A DNA stretch of 36,233 bases from Zoopage sp. CT-All (taxonomy: Eukaryota; Zoopagomycota; Zoopagomycetes; Zoopagales; Zoopagaceae), in the NCBI GenBank assembly GCA_004114245.1, contig QZWS01000036.1:1-36233 (forward strand). The letters are read 5' to 3'. Under the pieces are notes generated by a model. The model saw only the letters and a list, made by a program, of their open reading frames with translations. It was not told the DNA's origin and ran no database searches. This document shows positions 9,266 through 18,330 of this stretch, one piece after another. Position numbers and translations under genes: made by a program. The first letter of the stretch is position 1; every line of letters begins with the position of its first letter.

Positions 9266-9681
9266 GTAGCCAAGTTGTCAGGAGGAACCGAGGCAGTCTG
9301 CTAGCCTCGCCATCCATAATCCGCACTGCCGTCGAGGCTCTATAGGATGGGAGCAACCTGCTTGGTAGCGGCACTTGTCCAGCCACTCTTCACCTAGCCT
9401 ACGGCGCTCCAACACGCCTTGTGGCATCAGCAGACCAACTTGCGATATGACGTGTAGATGTCTGTTGGGAGGTGCAGCTCACCTCCTATAGCGATGCCAA
9501 GAAGGCGTGTTAGCTGGCAGACAACACCAAAGCATGGCCACGTCAGCGGCCGCCCTTGATGTGGCACCGTATTTATGCGCACGGAATCTGTAAGACACGT
9601 GCCACCCAAAACTAGATGATGCAATATAATAACAAGTAAACTTTATCATACAGATCCGGCGTATAGAGCTCATTCGCAAGA
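9266..9681. other. Intergenic, no gene recognised
   Basis: 416 bases lie between the start of MRPL7 and the stop of the AT-hook gene. Only short reading frames without family resemblance occur on either strand. This stretch should contain the MRPL7 promoter and the 3' end of the AT-hook gene. I see no repeat or RNA gene. Confidence 0.5.
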
Positions 9682-10200
9682 TCACGGCACGGGTAGTGAT
9701 AGCGGCATGGGAAGGAGCGGCCTCAGTGGCTGCGTCCACGCGGCACCTTTTTTATACCCCGGTGGCCGACCGCGTCGTCGCTTTACCACCGTGGGCAATG
9801 CAGTGGCATCCGCGGCGTCTAAATCAACGGATTCAGGAGTCGTGACTGTTCGGTGTCGCTTCAGACCGCTGCTGCCCGATGTGGACGGATTTGCCGCGAT
9901 GCTCAAGCCCGTCCCACGCTGCTGTTGCGGTTGATAAGCAGCTGGCCTGCAATGTGGTGGTAAGGTTGTGTCGATGGGTGGCAGAAGCGGGCCTGGTGTC
10001 GCTGGCACCGTTTGTGATAACTGCACCGCAAAAGGATGCGCTCTGGGCCGGAGGAGTTCTGCAATGGAGGGCAGCCGCAGCAGGCTTCCTTGCTCCGCGA
10101 AGGACGGGCCATCGACTGCAATTGAATGGGACGGCACTGCGGTTGGTGCGAGTCGGAGCGGCGGCAGAAGGTGCACGAATCGCTGATCAGCGGGAAGCAT
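9682..10200 (-). CDS. AT-hook protein, hypothetical
   Basis: This is a single open frame of 172 aa. Residues about 141-151 read RRRGRPPGYKK, an AT-hook core (RGRP flanked by basic residues), which binds the minor groove of AT-rich DNA. Residues about 43-50 (LPSIAELL) resemble the short conserved leucine-rich motif at the N-termini of several fungal transcription regulators. The rest is Pro/Ser/Ala-rich low complexity with no other domain. It sits at the edge of the AT-rich accessory block. Start and completeness are uncertain; an upstream exon could exist. It may be a small regulator or a fragment of a larger one. Confidence 0.45.
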   Translation of the reverse strand: MLPADQRFVHLLPPLRLAPTAVPSHSIAVDGPSFAEQGSLLRLPSIAELLRPRAHPFAVQLSQTVPATPGPLLPPIDTTLPPHCRPAAYQPQQQRGTGLSIAANPSTSGSSGLKRHRTVTTPESVDLDAADATALPTVVKRRRGRPPGYKKGAAWTQPLRPLLPMPLSLPVP

Positions 10201-10469
10201 CGGGAGTATGCCGGGGCTTGAGGCAGGTTGTGAACTAATTCATTTCAGTGAACTACTCGTATTAGGGTATTTGCGCAAATTTCGCCCTGCAGTTTGCGCA
10301 CTGCAAATTTTAAGTCGACAGCCTACGCCTTCCGGGTGCATTGTGCGGACTGTAGAACTGTTACTTTGCTGTGTTGAGTAAAATCTCAAGTGTGCTCAGG
10401 TGATTTCATTTTGTTAGGAGACAAGCTGTGCGCCACGTAAACATATTCCTATTCCCACACCTACAAACT

Positions 10470-12161
10470 GCTGGTTTCATGCTTGTCGACATTACGCCTC
10501 CTTCAAAAACGGATGCTCCTGCAATTTTTCCATTGTTGGATGCTGCTCAATTGGCAATCAAGTAAGGTCAAAAAAATTTCGTGCCTCGGGCTTGTTTTGA
10601 AATGCTGCCGATTTTCACCGCAAGTTGGCCTCATTGGCCTCGTTTAAATTACTGCCAGATAGTAAAATCCACAAAATCAATCCAACAGCATAGATCTCGG
10701 TACAAAAAAATGCCTTTGGCCCGTTTATGGCTTTGGGCCTTATACCTATACCAAAAATTTTATTCTTAAGGCATGGATCGTAGCTATCAAGCCAAAAGCA
10801 CTGCGCAACCCATCTGTTTAGGTAGAACTCTATGATCTTTGGTATGCTATTCATAACACTGGGAATATATGTTGTGAGTCCAAAATCCCTGAGTTTGAGT
10901 ATGCCTGTAAATTCCTCCACAAATGCATTCTCTAGCCGGACATTGCAATGCACCATACCAAGGCTGTGAATATGCACCAACATGGCAATAAGCTGCAATA
11001 TTATGTGGCGGGCAAACTGCCTATCAACCTTACCACGACTTACGACTATACTGAAAAGATCACTGCCACGGATCAACTCTTACACCAAGCATGCTGTAAC
11101 ATCCGCCCGGGCCAGGAGGGGCCCGGGGGCAGGCAGAGTGCAAGGGATGCAAGGAGGGCGGAGAAACCTGTGTTGATTACGCAAAGAAAAGACAAGACTG
11201 TCACTACAAGGGGTATGGCCCTGACACATGCTACTGGTTGGTGTATGAGACCATGTTCTTCCTGCGTTGATTCCACAAATCCAAAGGTGTCAAGATATTG
11301 AACAATGTTGGGGTGGCCACTTGCAGACACAGCTTGAGATGAGCCACCTCAACTATCATATCCCTAATCGTGTATGCACATTTTATGGCAACTTGCACGT
11401 TGGGAGACAATTCTGGGGCCTTAGTATTTGTTACCTCCCAAACATACCCTTCACTACCCTTGCTGATTGAGGATTCCGGACAATAGACTAAGCATTGATC
11501 CTTCAATTCATTTGAACAGTAGCGCAAGTATACATTCCAGTCATATTTAGCCGTTTTATCCAGATAATCTGACATTGGAATAATGGAACAAGGAGGGGAC
11601 TTAATGCCTGGTGTGTGCATCCACGCACGTGGATAACATAAGATGAGAATTTAGTACTAGATAAACGGCTGAAGAGCAGTCTTTTCTGTTTACAACAATA
11701 CATTAAGTTTCGCAAATCCTTGGTCCCCCCTCCACCTCCTCCGCCACTCTCCTCTTCACCAAACCCTACACTATGCTGTCTACACTGGTGCCAAGGGATC
11801 AATGGCAACCTGATATATTCTCAGTGCAGAAGGCAGAGAAAAGAAACTACTGCAACCCCCTGCTATCTACACCATGTAATCATATGGCACACACACTAGG
11901 GTGTAGGATGAACTGAGATGGCAAGGACTCCTTTGACAATCTAGGAGATGATGGCTGTATCCCACTTCCTGGTGTAGGAGATAGCCTTCCCTTTGTGGGT
12001 GAATGATTTGGAGAAGACCGTAGCATGCAAGAGGTTAGGGCAATGCTGGGATCTGGCAAGAGCCTGCTTGAGGAGCCAAGCACTCTTGGCGTAGATGACG
12101 TCAAGACTAGAAATATTGACATGACAGCACTGATGAGCATGATTTGGATTTTTGACAGCAT
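10470..12161 (-). pseudogene. Decayed member of the signal-anchored kinase-like family, with LTR insertion
   Basis: Pieces in different frames align in order with the intact paralogues at 12607-13962 and 34163-35548. The N-terminus MLSKIQIMLISAVMS starts at 12161. The glycine loop ISKGSEGYVW and VAIKCAY lie near 11390-11460, GHPNIVQYL near 11310, and HIHSLGMVH and RDFGLTTYI at about 10860-10980. The tail LQEHPFLK is at about 10500. Lesions are frame changes, an unmatched insertion about 11650-11880, the solo LTR at 11095-11226, an eroded region about 10590-10660, and an Arg-to-stop change (TGA) near 10560. HRD has become HCN, so activity would be lost even without the frame breaks. Many CpG sites kept in the paralogues are TpG or CpA here. 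Confidence 0.88.
11095..11226. mobile_element. Solo LTR, 132 bp, with 5-bp target-site duplication
   Basis: The inserted segment begins TGTAACATCC and ends GGCCCTGACA, i.e. TG...CA termini. It is flanked by CATGC on both sides (11090-11094 and 11227-11231). Removing the insert and one CATGC rejoins the sequence to match the same site in the two intact paralogues (the codons of the VACLVQEW segment), which lack it. An 8-bp perfect inverted repeat (11106-11113 with 11120-11127, CCCGGGCC/GGCCCGGG) can form a hairpin near the start. No internal retrotransposon region is present, so it is a solo LTR, or a very small LTR of a TRIM-like element. Orientation is not determined. Confidence 0.82.
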
Positions 12162-12606
12162 ATTCAGTCAGCAGCAGTTAATTTGGTGATATTTGTTGGT
12201 TTGTTTGATGGCTTGTTGATGGCGGTTATTTTGCAGTTGGGCAGCTTCATGTGCAGTTAATAAACCTTTGTACCACAAGTGTATGTTTGCAATATGTTCT
12301 TTTGCAATGGTGGCCAGCTCAGACATAAGTATCCGAGAGAAGTAAAGATTCTTTTCAACAGTCTACACACCGCATCCCTGGCCATTACGTCCTTGCTCCA
12401 ACAGTGTATAGTCTTTTCCAACAATAACAACAAGGCGCATATCTGCACTTCATAATAAGGATATATGCCTTGTCAACCCTAGCAAGGGTATTCAGGTACT
12501 CAAGATAGATGCTCTGGTTTGATATTCCATGTGGTAGCATTTGTTGTCGACCCTGGTTGATAATGTCATTCTAAAATAAATCATGATATCTTTTATTTTC
12601 CCGCAC
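12162..12606. other. Spacer between kinase-like pseudogene and paralogue
   Basis: 445 bases hold the former promoter of the pseudogene and the 3' flank of the kinase-like gene that ends at 12607. No gene is recognised. The bases just outside the start codon (complement of ATATTCAGTCAGCAG) are nearly the same as upstream of the two intact copies. The 3'-flanking motif CACCTA-AAA near 12604 recurs near 10460 and 34138. The duplicated unit therefore included some flanking DNA. Confidence 0.5.
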
Positions 12607-13962
12607 CTAAAAATGGCCAGTGTCATGCTTCATTGCTGTGTTGGTACTATGTCCCTTCAAAAATGGATGCCGCTGCAATTCGATCAACTCTGGACGCTGC
12701 TCCATTGGCAATCGAGTAAGTTCGTAAAAGGCTAGTGCCTCGGGGTCGTCTGCTAACCACCTCGGCATGCCGGGCTTCTCAACACCACTTTGGCTTTCCC
12801 TAGTTATTATGCGCCGCTCAAACGATCCAACAGCATAGACCTCAGTGCGGAAAAAGGCTTTTGGTCCGTTTATAGCATTGGGCCATACATCCTTGCCGAA
12901 ATTCCACTCCCAAAGGCATGGATCGTAGCCTGCCATCGGTAAACTGCTTTCTTCCCACTCGTCTGGGTAGAGCTTCACGATCTCCGGTTTGCGATCCATA
13001 ATGCTGGAAATATATGTCGCGAGTCCAAAGTCCCCGAGTTTGAGCGTGCCTGTCATGTCCACAAATGCATTCGCCGGCTGGACGTCGCGATGCACCATGC
13101 CGAGGCTGTGGATATGCACCAACGCGGCGACAAGCTGTGGTAACATGCGGCGGGCAAACTGCCCACCAAACATGCCGTTATCCGTGACCATACGAAGATT
13201 ACCACCGCGAACCCACTCCTGCACCAAACACGCCACTGGTCGGTGTACGAGACCAAGTTCTTCCTGCGTTGATTCCACGAACCCAAAGGTGCCAAGATAT
13301 CGAACAATGTTGGGGTGGCCACTTGCAGACGCGGCTTCGAGATGAGCCGACTCAACTAGCAGATTCTGAATCGTGTATGCACATTTAATGGCAACTCGCG
13401 CGTCGGGAAACGATTTTGGGACATTGATACTTGTTGCCGCCCAAACATACCCTTCACTGCCCTTACCGATTGGAGATTCCGGACGATAGTTTGAGCGTTG
13501 GTCTTTTAGTTTATTTGAACAGTAGTCCAAATACACATCCCAGTTATCCTTGGCTTTGCCATACAGATTCTTTGGCCTCTTAATATCTGAGCAGAGTGGG
13601 GGTGTGATATTTGGTGTGTGCGTCCATGTGCGTGGGTAGGTTATGATAAACCTTTTTGTATCAGGGCATTTGCCATACTGAGACGGATGCGCGGGCGAGT
13701 ACACGACCTGTACTGGGCTATTTGTTCCGGGATTGGGATAAGTATTTAGCGAGGTTACCTTTGACAATCTAGGAGATGGTGGTTGCATATCACGTCCTAG
13801 TGTAGGAGATGATTTTACGGGCGATTGATTCGGAGAAGATCGTGGCGTGCGAGAGGTTTGGGTGTGGCTCGAGGAGCTGAGTACTCTGAGCGTGGATGAC
13901 GTCAAGACCAGAAACACCGACACGACAGTGCTGATGAGCATGATCTGGATTTTTGACAGCAT
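12607..13962 (-). CDS. Signal-anchored protein-kinase-like protein, paralogue A
   Basis: This is a single exon of 451 aa. A hydrophobic N-terminus (residues 5-21) reads as a signal peptide or membrane anchor, followed by a Ser/Pro-rich linker to about residue 90 and a conserved block with HPSQYGKCP and YPRTWTHTP. The kinase-like domain spans about 160-440. It has the glycine loop GKGSEGYVW, VAIK with K193, GHPNIVRYLG, HRD at 291-293, N298, DFG at 311-313, and a final RPELIELQRHPFL helix. The catalytic-loop Lys of Ser/Thr kinases is Gln here (HRDVQ, Q295). The APE segment is not recognisable, and the usual DVW/DVY Asp is Glu (TEVYAVG). It may be a weak kinase or a pseudokinase outside the cytosol. 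Family membership is clear; function is unknown. Confidence 0.85.
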   Translation of the reverse strand: MLSKIQIMLISTVVSVFLVLTSSTLRVLSSSSHTQTSRTPRSSPNQSPVKSSPTLGRDMQPPSPRLSKVTSLNTYPNPGTNSPVQVVYSPAHPSQYGKCPDTKRFIITYPRTWTHTPNITPPLCSDIKRPKNLYGKAKDNWDVYLDYCSNKLKDQRSNYRPESPIGKGSEGYVWAATSINVPKSFPDARVAIKCAYTIQNLLVESAHLEAASASGHPNIVRYLGTFGFVESTQEELGLVHRPVACLVQEWVRGGNLRMVTDNGMFGGQFARRMLPQLVAALVHIHSLGMVHRDVQPANAFVDMTGTLKLGDFGLATYISSIMDRKPEIVKLYPDEWEESSLPMAGYDPCLWEWNFGKDVWPNAINGPKAFFRTEVYAVGSFERRIITRESQSGVEKPGMPRWLADDPEALAFYELTRLPMEQRPELIELQRHPFLKGHSTNTAMKHDTGHF

Positions 13963-14290
13963 ATTCAGTTAACAGTAATTGATTCGGTGATATCTAGTTG
14001 GGTAGTGGTGGCCTCGGGATTTATCGTCACTTTGTGTAGAAGAAAGGTGACTGCCATCATGTGGGTTGGGGCATCATGGCCACACATATTGTAGTACAAA
14101 ACCAAATAGGAATGCGCTGATTAGCCCATAGGACAACAAGGTAAGCAATGTCACACAAAGCAATGCAATTATGTTCAACGCAGTCTATACAGCTAGCATC
14201 TTGTATGCTGCAAGTACAGTCCCTTCCAACAGCTGCCTAGAACATGGTAACTGGTAGTTAAAAAGAAAAGTATCCACTCAGCTATCTATT
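13963..14290. other. Upstream region of kinase-like paralogue A
   Basis: 328 AT-richer bases lie upstream of the kinase-like gene, with no convincing reading frame. The bases immediately before the start codon resemble those of the other two copies. No further element is recognised. Confidence 0.45.
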
Positions 14291-14760
14291 CTAGGCAACA
14301 TCCGAGTCATCGCGCTGCCATGCGCCCTTGAGCTGTTCGGAAATGCGCAAGACTTCCGAAGCATCCATTCTCCCAGCATCGAATCCGCCCCTTGCATGCT
14401 GCCGACCGCAGACATAAATGCCTCAACCCACCGCGACGCAGTCGATGTTGCACGGGTGCGCCAGGCCGCTGTTGATCACCTCGAGAACGCCTCGCTCCTC
14501 CACATGCAGGCCGTCGCCCGCTCCGAGGTATTCACTGCCAGTCATCCGTTCGCGCGTTTTGAATCCTTGTCTAGAGCACAATACGGGTGAAATTAAGAAT
14601 GATGGAGGCGTTGTGTCGGGGAACGGCGCCGTCGGCTGCTGAATTGCGGTTGTCGATCGGAGCTGCTGGGGCAGGGAACGCGCATTTGGCGAGGAGCACA
14701 AGCGTGCCTCCGCGATCCGTCCATCCGTTCTCCTCTCCCTAAATACGCCGCGTTGCATTC
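14291..14760 (-). pseudogene. Unassigned reading frame interrupted by one TGA
   Basis: From an ATG at 14760 one minus-strand frame runs to TGA at 14423-14425. The same frame then stays open 43 more codons to TAG at 14291-14293. The middle part (MTGSEYL, HVEERGVLEVINSG, AHPCNIDC) and the part after the stop (GRMDASEVLRISEQLK) look protein-like rather than repetitive, but I do not recognise a family. It may be a gene broken by one nonsense change, a gene with an unrecognised intron around the TGA, or chance openness in GC-rich DNA. It is divergent from RPC82. Confidence 0.25.
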
Positions 14761-14855
14761 TGCGGCATGGGGGTCCTTGCGGACTGTAGCTGGCTCTGTA
14801 TTTGCCTATTCTTGCATTTGCCATCCGCCGCCAACGCGTCCAGTTTGGCTCCAAC

Positions 14856-16821
14856 ATGTCGCCGACGCTGCTGGCCATTGTACACGGCATCATCCTCGAC
14901 GACTTTGGCCCCATCGCTGCCGTAGCCCCACGATTATATCGCTATATCATCATCTCTGTTTATTAGGATGTCGCGACGACGCTGGTGCGGTACGGCCGAC
15001 TACCGCGCTCAATCCTGCTCACTAAACTCAACAACGCCCGCACCAACACTACCAAACTCACCACACAGGATGTCTCGCACGCACTTATTTGTCTGATCCA
15101 GCACCATATCGTGTGGCACGCACAGGATAAATCACGCAGCGGTGGCAGTGCCCGTCCTGCATCTAAAAACCCAGCGGCTTCGACGGGTGTAGCCTTCTAC
15201 GAGGCACGCGCCAACGAGATCCTCGACCGCGCACAAATCGGCACATACATCGCATGTGCGCACGCGTGGTTCGGCGAAGGGGGCATGATGGTAGCCTCTG
15301 CGGTGTTCGCTAACGGAACCCGCACGCTGCACTCCCTCGCTAGTGTTTCGCCCAAACATGCTTCCTACTCGGTCCGGAATACATTTGCACGGATGGTCAA
15401 CGATCGCTACCTCGCTGCCGTCCAGCCCGAACACTATATATCGCAGTCGGATCGAAATATGGCCGCGGAGGAAGCCGAATTGGCGGGCAAGTCCATGCTC
15501 GGGATGCCCTCTGCTCGAGAGATTGACAAGGCCAGGATGGCGCTGCAGCAGCGCGAGGCGGCGCTCAAGTCTACCGACGTGGTGGTTGGAATGAAGCGGA
15601 AGCAGCAGAATGAACAGGAGGACATCGTTGTGGCTATGTCTAGCGTGGCGGTGACCAGCAAGGGTCGCAAACGCCGGACCCCGACAACCGCCACTGCCCC
15701 ACCAGATGCGCTGCTCGGCAGCAGCGATGCAAATATGGTGCAGGATACGGCAGAAGAGGATCTGGTCGATCTGATCGACCCTACAGTCTACTTCCGTGTG
15801 GATTCCGCTAGGTTTCGACGCAGACTGAGGGATGAGATGATCGAGGGGTTTGCCGCTGAAAGGTTCAATCACGCAGCCTCAATCGTTGTACGGATTGCCT
15901 TGGAGGCGAATCAGCCCGCTGGTCTTGACTTTAACGCGGCCGTTTCGAGTATGTCTCTTTCCGCACCCGCCCTTCTTCAGCTAATATCGAATAGAGCAGT
16001 TCACCGTGCATCAAATTGGACCCATGCTGCGCGACTCGCAATCGTTACTCGCCGACGGCCTTTACTTTGCTGAAGATGATGACGATTATGATGAGGAGCA
16101 GGACGAGGAGGAAAATGACTATAATTTCGACGAACCCGTGCTTAAGCCCAAGGCTTCCTCTACATCGCGCCGTCGCAAGCGCCCTCTCGCCGAGATTGTC
16201 CAAGAGTATCTGGAGCTCCTCTGCGACGCTGGCGACTCGTCTATTCTGCAGCGCGCAAAGACCTCCCACGGCGCCGAGTATCGCATTTTGTATGATAAAG
16301 TTTTGACGCAAATCCGTGCCATGCTTTCGGAGCATATGATCAATACGCGCATGCACGATATCTGCTCTCGCCGGATTCTGCGTATTCTCGCTGCGAACGG
16401 GCGCATGGACGAGAAGCAGGTTGCCAAGATGGCGATGATCACGCCAGGGGATGCCCGACGTCTGCTTCACAACATGCTTGTTCTCGGCGTTGTCGGTCTC
16501 CAGGAGGTGCCGCGCACTGCCGATCGTGCGCCATCGCGGACATTTTATCTTTGGTGGACACGCCCAGAGATGTCACAAGCACGAAGTGTCCAGCTCTGCC
16601 TAGAAGCAATTCTACGAGCAAGAATGCGGCGTGATTGGGAACGAAAGCAGGTAGCTGCAGAGCTTGGCAAGCTAGAGCGACAAGATGTGCAGCTGGATGA
16701 TTCGCTGTTGACCTCGACGGAGAAGCATGCGCTGGCGGGATACTATGAGCGGGCAGGAAAACTGCGTATGGCCGAGGATCGCATGTGGGCCGCCGTGTCG
16801 CTTCTCTGGGAGCCACAGTAG
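14856..16821 (+). CDS. RPC82: RNA polymerase III subunit RPC3 / Rpc82
   Basis: This subunit of the RPC82/34/31 subcomplex of RNA polymerase III is needed for initiation on tRNA and 5S genes. It has three exons (14856..14921, 14967..15948, 15995..16821), with introns of 45 and 46 nt (second with a GCTAAT branch), giving 624 aa, normal for the family. The N-terminal winged helix reads LLAIVHGIILDDFGPIAADVATTLVRYGRL, with the first splice inside it. The RPC82 middle region continues with VQPEHYI. A very acidic insert (EDDDDYDEEQDEEEND) begins exon 3, and C-terminal winged helices include RILRILAANGRMDEKQVAKMAM and FYLWW. It ends 64 bp from the convergent ALKBH6. Confidence 0.9.
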
Positions 16822-16885
16822 GGCAAAGTTTGGGCTGGCGAGTGTATATGCTTGCTACCAGAGTGGTCTGCTTCTGTCTTTCACC

Positions 16886-17676
16886 TCAGCGAAATATCCT
16901 GACTCGGATAGGCTTGATGACACGGCGATAGGTGAGGGAAAGGCGCGTGCCTCGCTGCAACAAGCATTGTCGCTCAAGCTGATCCAGTGTTGTGGAAGCC
17001 AAGAATCTGGCGTTTGCGAGCCGCTCAACATCAGCATGAGAAAGCAGGTCCGCCTCGACCTCATCAATGCCATGCATCCAGGACAAGTATGCATCCTTGC
17101 TTAGCACAACCAAACTCCGTCTTTCAAGAAACAGCCGTTGACAAGTGATCTCCGCAGCAGTCTCGTCCGACGGCCGCAAGTTCAGCAAGGTATGTGTTCC
17201 GAGCGAGAGGGTTGCCACATAGGGATGATAAAATGGGCCGTCCTTGTGTGGCATGATTCCTTGTCCCGGTGCATACTCATTTACAAGGCAATGATTCAGG
17301 TTGGCGTCAGATAGTCCAAGCGTGTCGTTCAGGGCGCTGTTGAGACGGGGGGCGAGATCAGCGAGGTGTGGCGGCAGAGGCTCGACAAGCGTGCCCTTGG
17401 CCGTGGGCAGGCCACCTGCTCGACGAGTGGGCATGGTTAGCGGCCTATCGTGTAAGGATGCGGTACCCCATGTTTGGAGACGTCTGCGTTTGAGCTGCGT
17501 CCATTTTGGCCGCGGTGCAGCGTTGATCTAGGGTCGGGCTATGTTGGTATTGCCGCGCTGCAGTATCCGGGCGATGGGCGCACCTTTGCGATGAGAGCGT
17601 CCTCTTCGTCCGGCGATAGAAATTCCGAAGCATAGTAGACCTCGGGCGGGGCCTCGGGGAGTAGATGCAGGGACAT
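16886..17676 (-). CDS. ALKBH6: AlkB homologue 6, 2-oxoglutarate/Fe(II) dioxygenase
   Basis: This is an AlkB-family dioxygenase of the ALKBH6 type; substrate in fungi is not established. It has three exons (17584..17676, 17467..17527, 16886..17415), with introns of 56 and 51 nt (second with a GCTAAC branch), giving 227 aa. The splices restore PPEVYYASEFLS, PKWTQLKRRRLQTWGGLP and NEYAPGQGIMPHKDGPFYHP, each close to animal ALKBH6. Iron ligands are H and D of HKDGP and the later His in LSWMHGI. The 2-oxoglutarate-binding Arg pair is in the segment RGTRLSLTYRRV near the C-terminus. The frame has no obvious targeting signal. Confidence 0.94.
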
Positions 17677-17854
17677 GGCAGTTAGGCTGATGTGACACTC
17701 GCGTGAGCTGAACGTGTCAAGAAGCTGCTCGCCACTGACCAGTGCATTTTCACCTTCCCGCTGTGCCACACTACGTCCCACCATCATGTCTTTCTGCGCG
17801 ATGTTGCTGTGGGAGGAAGCAGACGTCCATCATATGAAGGCGCTTGGAAAGCTA

Positions 17855-18307
17855 TCATCGTACATGGTTCTTAACAATGTCCTGGATGGTTCGGATCATT
17901 TCTGCTTCTACATCCTTTGGAATCGCCGCTAATTCCATCAGCGTTAGATATCATCGTGGAGGGAATGGCAGCACCTCGGGCCTGGGGCCCGACATCCGAC
18001 ATGATGGTGTCCACCGTCACACTGTCAACGCCCCGCGCCTCAATCGATTCTAGCCACCGAGAGGAACGCTTAGAATAGCAGCATGCATAGCGGAAGTGCA
18101 TCTCACGCTGACATGCGACACGGAGCGCGTCGATCCAGCCGGCCGTCTCCAGCTTGCGTCGCAGCATTCCCCGCAGCCTAGCCACCGGCACAGCTATGCA
18201 GCCAGAATAACAAGACGCCATCGTTACTGGTCTGATTGGCCGGACTGGTGAATCGCGGCAATGATTTCCGCATGCACGCGCTTCTCGTCCTCGGGCAGGT
18301 TGCTCAT
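17855..18307 (-). CDS. SUS1: SUS1 / ENY2, SAGA DUB-module and TREX-2 subunit
   Basis: This small helical protein is shared by the SAGA histone-H2B deubiquitinase module and the TREX-2 mRNA-export complex. The 300-nt coding sequence is split over four exons (18228..18307, 18107..18177, 17975..18049, 17855..17928), with introns of 50, 57 and 46 nt, all GT-AG. The result is 99 aa, matching the usual length of about 95-101. Joined exons give LRGMLRRKLETAGWIDALRVACQ, then IEARGVDSVTVDTIMSDV, then the AIPKDVEAEMIRTIQDIV helix, all aligned with ENY2. No single exon is long enough to be noticed as an open frame. The start codon is 23 bp from that of NDUFS6. Confidence 0.93.
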
Positions 18308-18330
18308 GCTGGCGGGCTGACCCAATTATC
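18308..18330. promoter_or_regulatory. 23-bp divergent gap between SUS1 and NDUFS6 start codons
   Basis: The two ATGs face away from each other with 23 bases between them. A conventional core promoter does not fit, so initiation for at least one gene probably lies within the other's first exon, or a downstream ATG is used. This is inferred from spacing only. Confidence 0.45.

Noticed and set aside
15132-15872. Minus-strand open frame of 246 codons
   Set aside because: Antisense to RPC82 exon 2, no recognisable motif.
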